This document shows positions 55,195 through 64,000 of a stretch of 64,000 bases of DNA, one piece after another. Made by a program: the position numbers and the translations under genes. The stretch comes from Chamaecyparis obtusa. Taxonomy: Eukaryota; Streptophyta; Pinopsida; Cupressales; Cupressaceae. Position 1 is the stretch's first letter, and each line of letters starts with the position of its first letter. The stretch lies in NCBI GenBank assembly GCA_027943335.1, contig BSBK01002059.1:744001-808000 (forward strand). Reading direction: 5' to 3'. The notes below the pieces were generated by a model, which saw only the letters and a list, made by a program, of their open reading frames with translations, was not told the DNA's origin and searched no databases.

Positions 55195-55886
55195 ATGGGC
55201 ACCTTTGATCTCGAGTCTTCCTCTCCTTTCCTTAGGATTCCAGATGACAATTTGATTCTTCATGATTCCAACCCTACTATGGAGAAAAAATCTTCTCACT
55301 CATCTCATGATGAGTATGATGCTTTAAGAGTTCCTCCTGAACAATTCCAAAAATGTTCAACTGAACTTGATAAAATGGGTAATTGGTTTATTCAAGAAAA
55401 CCATAATCAAGATTCTATTCAAGCTATAGAGGCTCTTAAGAAAGTTCTTCATGATAGTGATCAAGGTGTTAATCTCCTCTATGGTATCCTCAATCTTGAA
55501 TTAACCATAGCTTATATCAACCTTCTAGGCCCAGGGATTGTCCTACACTTGACTTATTTTGGCCTTCAATACCTAATTCATGTCCTTCTTGACCCGATAA
55601 TTTTTTTTCTCATATCAAGCCTATAAGCATCACAAGATTATTGAGTTAAGCATGCCACCAATGGATTTTTATCATGGTCTTTTTCCTACACCTTCCATAC
55701 CTCCTTTATTTATGGCTTCTAGTTCTATTAATCAAGGTCCTAGTGTTTCTTGTTAGTCTACTGAGAATCCTACTAATCCTCCTATAGAACCTGTGAAGGA
55801 TCCCGTAGTTGTTCCTTCTAGTTCTCAACATATTTCAAACAAGAAAAAACATAATCGATCTACTAATGAATGTCATAAGAAGCATC
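55195..55886 (+). pseudogene. G4 leader ORF (uncharacterised)
   Basis: ATG 55195 (MGTFDLESSSPFLRIPDDN). Polar and acidic first 60 residues, then helical segments (STELDKMGNWFIQENHNQDSIQAIEALKKVLH). The frame runs on to a stop at 55624-55626. An alternative frame carries the likely continuation (HHKIIELSMPPMDFYHG... STNECHKKHLCV) to the point where the G5 LTR begins. No known domain seen. Its place right after the primer site matches an ORF upstream of gag, as known in some Tat/Ogre-type elements; that parallel is inference. Confidence 0.55.
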
Positions 55887-56730
55887 TGTGTGTGAGTGAT
55901 TTACACCTTCATGAAATTACAAGATTAACTAAGAACAACAAGAATTAGAGAAAAATAATCTAACAAATGCACAATTAATCTATCAACATCTCATGGATCT
56001 CTAAAATAAAGTGGTAAATGAGGCTCTTAGCTATGATCCTCACTAGTGACACTCTAAAGATGAGAATTAAGCTATATGATATGCAAATTTAGATCTAATT
56101 ATCAAATTCTAGCTCTATTTGATAAGAAAATCTCTAAAATGATCAACAATTTAAGCTAAATATCAATGACAATGCTAAGTGAGTGGTGTGGATGCAAATT
56201 GCAAGAGCTTTGCTGCAATTCAAAGATATGGAGTGGATGAATAATGCCTCAAAATGCCTTCTATTTATAAGATTTTCCCAAGGGTAGGGGGTAGAGTGAA
56301 ATAACCATGGTTATGCTTGGGTAAGGTCAATTGGCTTTGCTTTGTCCCTAAATTGGGGGGACAAACATTTAAATGGTTTCAAAAGGCTGGACCATTTCAA
56401 CAAAAGTGAGTGATTTGTGTCCATTTTGTCTCCTTTTTCCTTTGTTGAGGGAATTTCATATTTATTAATTAATTAAAGTAATTAAATTTAGCCATGAAGG
56501 GTAAGAGGTTCATTTTGATTTTTGCTTTCAACAACTATGTCATTAATTGAATTTAATCAATTTCTTAGTGTTTTTCCCCTTTTCAAGCTTTATTTAATCA
56601 TTTAATCATTTAATTGAATTTTTCTTTGATTTGAATTGCCTTTGTTCCATTTATCGATTTTTCGTGCTATTTTGATGACTTGATGCACCTTTTGATTGAT
56701 TTAAGCCTTTGCCAATTTTCCATGTCTACA
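55887..56730 (-). repeat. 3' LTR of G5
   Basis: 844 bp; on the minus strand it starts TGTAGACATGGAAAATTGG and ends CTCACACACA, much like the CACACACACA end of the G2 LTR. Minus-strand TATA (TATAAATA) at 56262-56269. A polypurine tract adjoins at 56731. The lower end is placed at the break of the G4 ORF and the first TG; no target duplication can be checked. Confidence 0.75.
56262..56269 (-). promoter_or_regulatory. TATA box of G5 LTR
   Basis: TATAAATA on the minus strand, followed by GAAGGCATTTTGAGGC, about 460 bases into the LTR. Confidence 0.65.
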
Positions 56731-56744
56731 AATGCCCCTCTTTG
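56731..56744 (-). promoter_or_regulatory. polypurine tract of G5
   Basis: CAAAGAGGGGCATT on the minus strand, directly before the LTR start TGTAGACATG. It matches the tract of G2 in 12 of 14 positions. Confidence 0.8.
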
Positions 56745-56769
56745 AGTCGATGTGCGAAGAACACCGATT

Positions 56770-57545
56770 CAAAGATTCCCTTAGTATGATGATCTGATTC
56801 GGGTCCTTGGTTCTGATATGCCTCTGATCGTTCTGATTGATGTACTTCCTGATGACGATGATGTGCCTCTGATGATGGTGCTGATATGATTCTGATGCCT
56901 CTGATATGATATGGGTCCTGATATGATGATAGGTCCTGGGTTCACTAATAAAGGTCCTGGGTTAATTGATTGCTGATATGTTGATAGGTTTTGATATGAT
57001 GACAGATTTGATATGAAACTGATATGCAATTGATTTGCCTCCTGATATGAAATTGATATGATACTGCTATGATATGATATGATATGCCCCACTGGTAAAT
57101 GTTTTGATGTGATGCCCATTTGATACTCTGATGCCCCCTCAGAAATAAAACATATTAATTCCTTGATTTGAATGATTTTGAATAGTTGGAATATGTTTTG
57201 ATTTCTGAAAAATATTGATGATATGCCATGACTCACAAATTTGCATATCCAAGATAGATAGGTCTGTTGTAGTTAAGCAAAACAAGTGATTAGGATAACA
57301 GGATAATGGTACCAATGAATGTGATTTGTCAATCTCATAGGATAGTAAAACTGATATGGGATAAATCAATTAGTGTGAAAACCGATATGATTTGATACTG
57401 CTGCTTCATTCTCAGGACACAGAGACACGAATGATGGTACTGGGTGTGATTGCTTAATACTTTGATATGATTGATTGACGTAAGATGACTCATTGATATA
57501 AAATACTGATATGATTCCCTTGATTTGCGAAACAGACACATTTTC
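56770..57545. repeat. degenerate CTGATATGAT repeat region
   Basis: Dozens of TGATATGAT, CTGATATG and related steps across 780 bases, densest at 56860-57090. Periodicity is irregular (about 10-25 bases). It lies in the G5 3' tail. Minus-strand ORFs in it are by-products of the repeat. Confidence 0.75.
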
Positions 57546-58826
57546 ATAAATGATATATATATACGGACCTTAGCTTCTTGGCTATTTGAATTTAAGTCAT
57601 GGATTTGACCCAGCTAGAGTACATGTTATTGAGATGATTGATTATGGAGCTCTTTTAGTTTGTTGATATCGTATCATGATATTTCAGTTATTGATCAGGA
57701 CATTGATGTATCACTTTGATGACATTGTATCTTTGATTAGACAAAGTTCATGGATCTTTGATATTACGGACACTTATGATTTATGGACTTTCCTTGATTC
57801 TTGATTGAATGACCCATTTTATGACTGATCAAGATTTCAATTGAATGAACCCCCTTTTCCCTTGGAAAAAATACTACAAACAAATGCACATGCAATTAAT
57901 CTAACATGATAATGCAATTAACCTTCCATGATAATGCAATGCAATGCAGCTAAGTGTCACTAGCTTTTAGCAAATAAATGCCTTGAGGATAAATTTTCAT
58001 CATTGAGCACTTCGGGACCGGAAAGAAAGTACAATCACCACTGCCCACTGACATGATGATATGAATACCACTTTTTATCGCATTTGGTAACCTCCTTTTT
58101 GAACTAGTACAACCCACACTAGTCGAATAAACCAACTATGAGAGTATGAATACCAGGTTCAACGAATTCAATGTTGCATAAACAAGCAAAGGTCAACCTT
58201 CCACCCTATATGAAAGTCCTCGATGGTTCTTTGGTGACCATGTCGTTAGACAAATTCACACAAGTTGTTGGATATCCCTCAAGACAGTCACTCAAAGGCA
58301 AGAAAAATATCATGTCTCCATCATTACCAATCTAGTCGAAACATCATCGATTAGCTAAAAAGATGTGATAAAAATCAATGTAAGTAAAGATCATCAAAAG
58401 AAAGCTTCAAGTGTTTTGCATTGTTTCATGATTTTCAAAAAGTATTTCCAAGCATTCTGATCTTTTTAAAGTGTTTTGTCAATTTTTAATCCCGAATAAT
58501 AAAGTCAATGAAGGCTCATGGATCAAGTTGTGGTAATCGAATTCTTGGTTAGTGAACAATGATATCCATCAAAGGTTCACGAAAATCTTCTTCTCTCTTC
58601 TGAAACTCTGATAATTCCCTCTGATGTGACTAAATATTGTACTATTGAATCCTTTTGAGTTAATGCCTTGCTTCATGTGAATTCATGCTTGTTTGTTGAA
58701 ATCCGCTGATTAAGATCAAATGCCCCAGTTGGATAGAAAAAATGTTGGACTAGGACAAACTTTCAAAATATTGCCGAAGCTCGGTTTATGCAAGATGCAT
58801 CTAGAAAGCACTTCATGCTGTCCTTT
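57546..58826 (-). other. G5 3' tail, non-coding
   Basis: No supported ORF and no recognisable domain on either strand. The short ORF at 57950-58135 is not conserved in G2. Confidence 0.5.
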
Positions 58827-59526
58827 TTACCCGCTCTCAAACAAGATCACATTGGTTTGCCCCCAATGTCTAGCAAGATATAGGACATGAAAGATGGATT
58901 TGCAAGCTGATGGATTAGAGATGGAAAGGCTATGATGGAAGAAGTATGCGAATGTGACCCATAGGACTATCTCCTCAAGAGTACCCAAGCTAAGGAAAAA
59001 ATGATATAGCAATGTGAAGCATGTTTTTGGATAAGCCATGAAAGCCAATTGTGCAGGGCTAGATAGTGTATAGGATAATGATCTGCTGCCATGAAAAGGA
59101 GTGATCCAAAAGAGTGGACATGTCAAGAAGTTTTTGATAACAATTTTTTTTTTTTTAAAGTTCATCTTGATCAAGACCAAGGGTCAATTTGGGTAAGATG
59201 TGGATAAGATAACACAATCTGGATAAAGGAGTGATGAAGGCTATGAAGGGATGTTTTGGGATTATGAAAAAGCTGTCAAGGAATAATGAAGGTGAATTTG
59301 GGATAAGCAAGATCATGATAGGGTAACATGGATGCAACAAGTACATAAGCTGATGGAAAGGATAACGGATGTTAAGATACTCATTGCTCATGGATGTGTT
59401 CAACCTTGTCAAGATGAAAGGTGAAAGAGGAAATATGGATGAAAGTGAGGTAAATGATAGGAAGATGGAAGATGGCATGGATGAAACTTACCCCCAAGTG
59501 TAGAGTGCAAGAAGGAAGAATTACGC
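58827..59526 (-). other. conserved segment beyond the G5 hairpin trio
   Basis: The minus strand from about 59130 to 58850 aligns at nucleotide level with G2 19590-19835 (CTTGACATGTC ... GCTAGACATTGGG). Minus-strand ORFs here (107 and 117 codons) are not shared in frame with G2, so I do not call a gene. Confidence 0.5.
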
Positions 59527-59655
59527 ATGACGCCTGTTTGCCAGGTTTTCATCATGGTACTTGTCTAAGGTGCCACAAGAAGTGGTTTTCACCCTAGATT
59601 TATTTCTTTTTATTTTTGCTACCAAGGTGCCTATTGCTAGGTTTTCACCAAGGCA
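59527..59655 (-). repeat. trio of bulged hairpins in G5
   Basis: In element order: 59655-59620, stems TGCC/GGTA, GGTG/CACC and CCTA/TAGG, loop GCAA. 59598-59564, outer stem TCTA/TAGA run together with GGTG/CACC through a G-U pair, then CCAC/GTGG, loop TTCTT. 59555-59527, outer ATGATG/CGTCAT (one G-U), inner CCTG/CAGG, loop GCAAA. Order and types equal those at 19214-19348 in G2. A T-rich spacer (59656-59720) lies upstream in element sense. The ORF read through this block (59521-59802) is not considered a gene. Confidence 0.77.
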
Positions 59656-59841
59656 CTTTTTCTCTTTTTTCATTTTTTTCTTTTTTTCTTTGTTTTTTTC
59701 TTTTTTTGTATTTTTCAATATTTTCCCAACATTAGAATCTTTGGACAATGCTCCTCTAAAAGATATGCTATAATAAACCATGGGTATGACTAGGATGCTC
59801 AAAGATATTGATAAGAGGGATGGAAGGATGGAAAGTATGCA

Positions 59842-60911
59842 TTAGAAAATGAATGTGAGGATAAGAAAAAGGTATGTTGAAGATGGAAATGTTGGCAAGA
59901 TCAACTTTGACACACACTTTGAAGAGTGGTGGAATAATGGAGGAACAATAGATGACGAAGATAAGGATTTTTTTGAGGTAGTGGATTTTGGGATGTAAGA
60001 ATATGAAGGATGTTTGGCAGGAGATGGAATGGAAGCCTTTGGAAGCTTGAATGTCAATTTTGATTCTTCTTTTGTGTGCAAGTCTTTCAACAATGACTTG
60101 GGAATCCACATATTCTTTGCTTTTTCTTCCTTTTGGAATGCTTTTGAATGCATTTCTTCAATGAGGGATTTAGGAACCCACATTTTATTTTTTTCTTTTT
60201 GCTTGGTGGACCTTTGCGGCCTTTTGGATATTTCATTTTTCTTTTCATTCACATGTCGATTAGATGGGACATTGTGATTTTTATGCACATATGGATTCTT
60301 GGATTTATGTTTTTTATGTTGCAAATCAACATTGCTTCCAAAAGACTTAGGAATTGTGGATGAATAGGAATAATATGGATGGTTCATATGGATTGGTGTT
60401 TGGACATTCTTCAAGTATGTGTGTCTTTGTTGATCTTGATACATGGTAGGGTAAGTGCATGAATAGCTAGGGATGATAGGAATAGTTGATGGGGGAATAT
60501 ATGGACCTAGTATGGATGGAAGGGATGAAGACTTTTGTTTTGGGACATAGGAACCCAAAATGGATTTGGAGGATAGTGGAGGTATGTGGTTGTATTTGAA
60601 TGGAGGAATATAAGGTGTGAAAGGGATATCAATATCTTTGGAAGGAGCTCCATCGTCAACGTTCTCATCTTTAAGATTTATCTTTATACTAATAGGCTCA
60701 TGAGTAGCTTTGATAGGAACACATTTGATAGGGTCAACTGTAGCTTGAAGGGATGCATTATCATGCAAGGGATTTGGAAGAATGATGGTTTCTTGAGGTG
60801 AACATGGAGGAATATGACAAGGAAATGATGGGATACTTTTATCTTGACAAGGATCTTTGAATTGTGTAGCGAAGGTATTTTGCTCTTGATTTTCAATATG
60901 CTCATTGGAAG
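59842..60911 (-). pseudogene. orphan ORF with SILGPY and WIPKS motifs (G5), 5'-truncated
   Basis: Open for about 350 codons with no internal stop, in the -1 frame relative to pol. It begins right after an in-frame stop that overlaps the pol end, without a convincing ATG. From NEHIENQEQN it matches the G2 ORF at 16983-19035. Shared blocks: SILGSYVPK and SILGPYIPP (about 60490-60570), PKSFGSN, MWVPKSLIEE, MWIPKSLLKD and SKLTFKLPKAS, and a Ser-rich tail. The N-terminal half seen in G2 is missing. Product either starts at an internal Met, is made by -1 frameshifting from pol, or is not made. Role unknown. Confidence 0.65.
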
Positions 60912-63900
60912 TTATGGAAGGTTAAATGCCGGTTTTACCAACTCTTCCACCAAGAACTCATACTTCTCATTTTGATCTGGTTTTTGTAACAATGAAGCCA
61001 AGGTAGCCATGGCATCTGCTGCTCTATTCTTTTCTCTTGGAATCTGTTCAAATGTGATCAAAGCAAAGTACTTCTTCCATCCATCAATCAAGGTTTTATA
61101 TTTCATCAATGTTATGTCCTTGGTATTGTATTCATTATTAACCTGATTGATTATGAGTTGGGAATCTCCATACACTTGTAATTCTGCAATACTCCATTCT
61201 AAAGCCATTTTGATGCCAATGACTAATGCCTCATATTCCGCTATATTATTGGTGCATGGAAATAAGAGTTTATAAGACTTTGGAATGGTGTATCCTTGAG
61301 GGGTAACCAATAATATACCTGCTCCAGAACCTCCTTGTGTGTAAGATCCATCAAAATATAACTTCCATGTCTTTGCTTCTATGTTGACAATTTCTGCATC
61401 TGGAAATTCAATTTGCATGGTTTGTGTAGACTCCATTGGGTTATCTGCTAAGTGATCTGCTATCACTTGTCCTTTAATTGCTCTTCTATCAACATATTCA
61501 ATGTCAAATTCACTTAGGATCATGACCCATTTTGCTATTCTACCTGTTAAGGCAGTTTTACTTAGTAAGTATTTGAGAGGATCAATCTTGGCAATTAATT
61601 TGATCTTATGCATCAACATATAATGTCTTAGTTTTTGAGATGCAAAAACCACTGCTAGACATGCTCTTTCCATGAATGAATAATTGAGTTCATATTTTAT
61701 TAAGGTTCTACTAAGATAGTAGATTGCCCTTTCTTTTCCTTGCTCATCTTCTTGTGCCAACAATATGCCTAGAGACCTTTCTGTGGCTGATATGTATAAC
61801 AATAGTTCTTTACCTTTGATAGGTGACATAAGAATAGGTGGGTTTATCAAATAAGTCTTCAAAGTAGCAAAGGCCTTATCACATTCTTCATCCCACATAA
61901 ATGTAGTGTCCTTGTGTAACAATCTGGTGAAGGAGTGACACTTTTCTGCTAATTGAGAGATAAATCTCCTTATTGATTGAATCTTTCCTTGTAGTGACCT
62001 CATTTGGCTAATATTTCTTGGAATCTCCATTTCTAGAATTGCTTGTACTTTTTCAGGATCAACTTCAATGCCTTTTGCTGACACTATATAACCCAATAAC
62101 TTGCCGGATTGGACACCAAAGGCACACTTCTTTGGGTTTAGTCTAACTTTGAATTGTTCTAACCGAATGAATATTTTTCTTAGGATTTGTAAATGCTCTT
62201 CTCTATTGTGGGATTTTGCTAGAATGTCATCCACATAATCTTCTAAAAAAGTATGCATCATGTCATGGAAAATAGTTGTCATGGCCCTTTGATATGTAGC
62301 TCCAGCATTTTTTAAACCGAAGGGCATAACATTCCAACAAAAGGTACCCCAAGGGCAAGTAAATGCTGTCTTTTCTTGGTCTTCGGGAGCAATCTTGATT
62401 TGGTTGTAGCCACTAAATCCATCCATTAATGAGTACATTGTGTGACCTGCTGTCAAATCCACTATGGTATCAATGCTTGGCAATGGGAAGTCATCTTTGG
62501 GACATGCAAGGTTTAAATCTCTGAAATCCGTACACACACGGATAGATTTATCATGTTTAGTAACTGGCACAATGTTAGAGATCCAATCAGCATATGCTAT
62601 TGTTCTTATGAATCCCACCTTTAACAATTTTTCCAATTCTGCCTTGACTAGAAGAGCCACATGTGGGTGCATTTTCCTTAGTTTTTGCTTTACAGGTTTA
62701 ACTTCGGGTCTAACATTCAGATGATGCATTATGAAATCAGGATCCAATCCAGGCATATCGGCATATGACCATGCAAAATTTACTTGTTGTTCTTGGAAGA
62801 ATTTGATAAAGTCCTCTCTTTCAATAGATGTAAGTGATGCAGCCAAGTGTACAACCTTTGGCTCTAGTTCCGTGCCAATGTTAACTTTTTCTATCGGTTC
62901 TATAAGAATAGATGACCGTTCTTCTTCATGTTCAGGCAAAGTATCCAATCTCTCTTCTAATGGTGCCATAGTTGGGTTTTCACCAAAAGAAACATCTTTT
63001 ATTTTCATTGTTTTTGGTTCTAATGGTGCCACAGTTGGGTTTTCACCAATAGAACTTTTCATTTTTTTATTTTTTTTTCTTTTTTCTTTTTTTTGACTAA
63101 GAGATTGGACCCTTACTGTTGTCATCATGTCTGTATTGAGTTCGTTGGTGAAAGAGGGTTCAACCGCATTGAGGTATTGGTTTGTGGCTTGGTCATTTGG
63201 GAAGTAAAGTAATTCATGTGGTTCAGTTTGATCCCAATCAATGAGGTCTGGATGTATCAAAATTAAGGAATTATTGGGTAAGGTATCATCAATAGGATTT
63301 ATGGACATCACTTCGTTTGAGGGTTCATACATTGTATCGTTTAGGTCTATGATGTGCGCTTCCTCAAGATGATCCATGGAAGCAGGGTCAAAGTCCCCTT
63401 CGCTTGAATCCTCGTCGACCTCTACGGGAAACAATATGGGAAAAGCCACCAGCGGGTTAAAACTAACGTTTGAATTTCCCTCCTCTGAAGGTGTCCAAAA
63501 TGTTTCTATCCATGCTCCACTACTAGATGCTTGTTCTATATTAGGCCTTTGAATAGAAGATTCTTCATTAATTGGAGCATCTTGTTTTGGGATTTTTGCA
63601 TAAGTATGTATAACAATGACTTCTTTATCTTGACATGACTCATCTGATAAAGTATCCCATTCATAATCTCTAGAATCATCACTATCTCCTTCGGATTCTA
63701 ATGCATTTATTTGAGGATGAAAATCATGCATTGGACTTGAACTTTCTCCCTTATGTTGAAAACCTACTCCGGATTTTTCATGACTTGCCCTCCAAATAGG
63801 TTCAATAGGTTCTAATAATCCTCTATTTCTTTGGCCTAGGGGTCCTCTTCCTTTGTATCCCATCTTTTGCATAATATCAAATCCTTTCCCATATTGTTCT

Positions 63901-64000
63901 GTTTGTATATTAACATGCTGAATTCTTTCCATGGGAGTGTCTAGGGTACCATCCTCATCATGATAAAGCCATTGAAGGACATCATCCTCTTCCTTATCCC
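60912..64000 (-). CDS. Tat-type gypsy pol: G-patch, reverse transcriptase, dual RNase H (partial)
   Basis: Intact frame of at least 1,029 codons, open to the window edge; Met at 63932 is not necessarily the start, since DGTLDTP precedes it in frame. Counting from that Met: G-patch at about 13-58 (YGKGFDIMQKMGYKGRG); acidic linker to about 420 with a duplicated GENPT(V/M)APLE unit; RT at about 425-660 with DFRDLNLACPKDDF, YSLMDGFSGYNQI and YVDD at 566-569. The connection RNase H spans about 680-840 (YISATERSLGILLAQ). A second RNase H lies at about 855-985 with YFDGSY (Asp 861), NIAEYEAL and YGDSQLIINQV. Dual RNase H is the mark of the Tat clade. It ends at FNLP and a stop (60912-60914). No integrase follows. 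It copies RNA to DNA; protease and gag would be upstream. The only large undamaged frame in the window. Confidence 0.95.
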   Translation of the reverse strand, partial: DKEEDDVLQWLYHDEDGTLDTPMERIQHVNIQTEQYGKGFDIMQKMGYKGRGPLGQRNRGLLEPIEPIWRASHEKSGVGFQHKGESSSPMHDFHPQINALESEGDSDDSRDYEWDTLSDESCQDKEVIVIHTYAKIPKQDAPINEESSIQRPNIEQASSSGAWIETFWTPSEEGNSNVSFNPLVAFPILFPVEVDEDSSEGDFDPASMDHLEEAHIIDLNDTMYEPSNEVMSINPIDDTLPNNSLILIHPDLIDWDQTEPHELLYFPNDQATNQYLNAVEPSFTNELNTDMMTTVRVQSLSQKKEKRKKNKKMKSSIGENPTVAPLEPKTMKIKDVSFGENPTMAPLEERLDTLPEHEEERSSILIEPIEKVNIGTELEPKVVHLAASLTSIEREDFIKFFQEQQVNFAWSYADMPGLDPDFIMHHLNVRPEVKPVKQKLRKMHPHVALLVKAELEKLLKVGFIRTIAYADWISNIVPVTKHDKSIRVCTDFRDLNLACPKDDFPLPSIDTIVDLTAGHTMYSLMDGFSGYNQIKIAPEDQEKTAFTCPWGTFCWNVMPFGLKNAGATYQRAMTTIFHDMMHTFLEDYVDDILAKSHNREEHLQILRKIFIRLEQFKVRLNPKKCAFGVQSGKLLGYIVSAKGIEVDPEKVQAILEMEIPRNISQMRSLQGKIQSIRRFISQLAEKCHSFTRLLHKDTTFMWDEECDKAFATLKTYLINPPILMSPIKGKELLLYISATERSLGILLAQEDEQGKERAIYYLSRTLIKYELNYSFMERACLAVVFASQKLRHYMLMHKIKLIAKIDPLKYLLSKTALTGRIAKWVMILSEFDIEYVDRRAIKGQVIADHLADNPMESTQTMQIEFPDAEIVNIEAKTWKLYFDGSYTQGGSGAGILLVTPQGYTIPKSYKLLFPCTNNIAEYEALVIGIKMALEWSIAELQVYGDSQLIINQVNNEYNTKDITLMKYKTLIDGWKKYFALITFEQIPREKNRAADAMATLASLLQKPDQNEKYEFLVEELVKPAFNLP

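Larger units (their letters stand above)
55887..64000 (-). mobile_element. G5: Tat-type gypsy element with intact RT/RNase H frame (partial)
   Basis: Minus strand, entering from beyond 64000: pol frame (G-patch, RT, two RNase H domains), orphan SILGPY ORF, hairpin trio, long 3' tail, polypurine tract and 3' LTR. It appears to be inserted into the G4 leader ORF. No integrase is present between RNase H and the 3' LTR. Gag, protease and 5' LTR would lie outside the window. Confidence 0.85.

Noticed and set aside
56781..57236. 151-codon minus-strand ORF rich in Ile/Ser/Tyr
   Set aside because: It is produced by the CTGATATGAT repeat, which keeps a frame open by its composition.
58827..59478. Two minus-strand ORFs of 107 and 117 codons
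   Set aside because: The region is conserved with G2 at nucleotide level, but the frames are not shared.
59521..59802. 93-codon minus-strand ORF reading CLGENLAIGTLVAK through the hairpins
   Set aside because: A similar peptide (CLGENLETGTLVAK) can be read in other copies, but frames break at once elsewhere, and copy differences keep base pairing while changing residues (E to A, T to I). RNA structure explains the pattern better.
63798..63932. Host splicing-factor gene with G-patch
   Set aside because: The same frame continues into reverse transcriptase and RNase H.

Overview
This 64 kb window is intergenic plant DNA made almost entirely of nested, decayed LTR retrotransposons. I see no convincing host gene, tRNA, rRNA or CRISPR array. 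Plant origin is shown by Ty1/copia pol with an initiator-Met primer site, Ty3/gypsy pol of the Tat type (classical RNase H followed by a second, archaeal-type RNase H), gypsy primer sites matching plant tRNA-Lys, and LTR promoters with plant TATA boxes. The AT-rich composition, deep nesting and heavy stop-codon decay suggest a very large genome, possibly a gymnosperm; the species cannot be read from the sequence.

Layout. 1-6077: two related Ty1/copia copies, A (3' end plus LTR 871-2363) and B (partial pol plus LTR 4594-6077); A probably sits inside B. 6180-8590: two decayed gypsy gag pieces and an unrecognised coding-like remnant. 8591-32160: a minus-strand Tat-type gypsy element, G1 (LTR 31270-32160, primer site 31248, gag, protease, G-patch, RT, RNase H, integrase ending at 10221). 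G1's RT is split by a plus-strand element, G2 (12960-24222, 5-bp target duplication). 31270-36130: G3, an internally deleted relative of G1 that shares its LTR. 36155-53132: C1, a 17 kb plus-strand element with paired LTRs, Met primer site and polypurine tract, a zinc-knuckle gag-like ORF and a long uncharacterised ORF, but no pol. C1 is itself split by M1 (42366-49560), an unclassified insertion with a minus-strand ORF and a ~63 bp degenerate tandem repeat. C1 sits inside another gypsy gag (36131-36154 and 53133-53370). 53371-55886: promoter, U5-like region and leader ORF of plus-strand element G4. 55887-64000: minus-strand Tat-type element G5, whose RT/RNase H frame is intact and open to the window edge.

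The strongest unexplained signal is a small RNA-like fold repeated in G1, G2 and G5. Its usual form is 36 nt: outer 4-bp stem, 2x2 internal loop, middle 4-bp stem, AAAA bulge, inner 4-bp stem and a GNRA tetraloop. All three stems show compensatory changes between copies. Copies occur in ordered trios next to the integrase region. Second is an orphan ORF (motifs SILGPY and W[VI]PKS) shared by G2 and G5, which in G5 stands where integrase would be. Third is C1, a pol-less element with a cargo-like gene and its own TATA box.

Boundaries rest on reading LTR ends, primer sites, polypurine tracts and target duplications by eye. Domain calls rest on motif recognition, without database searches.
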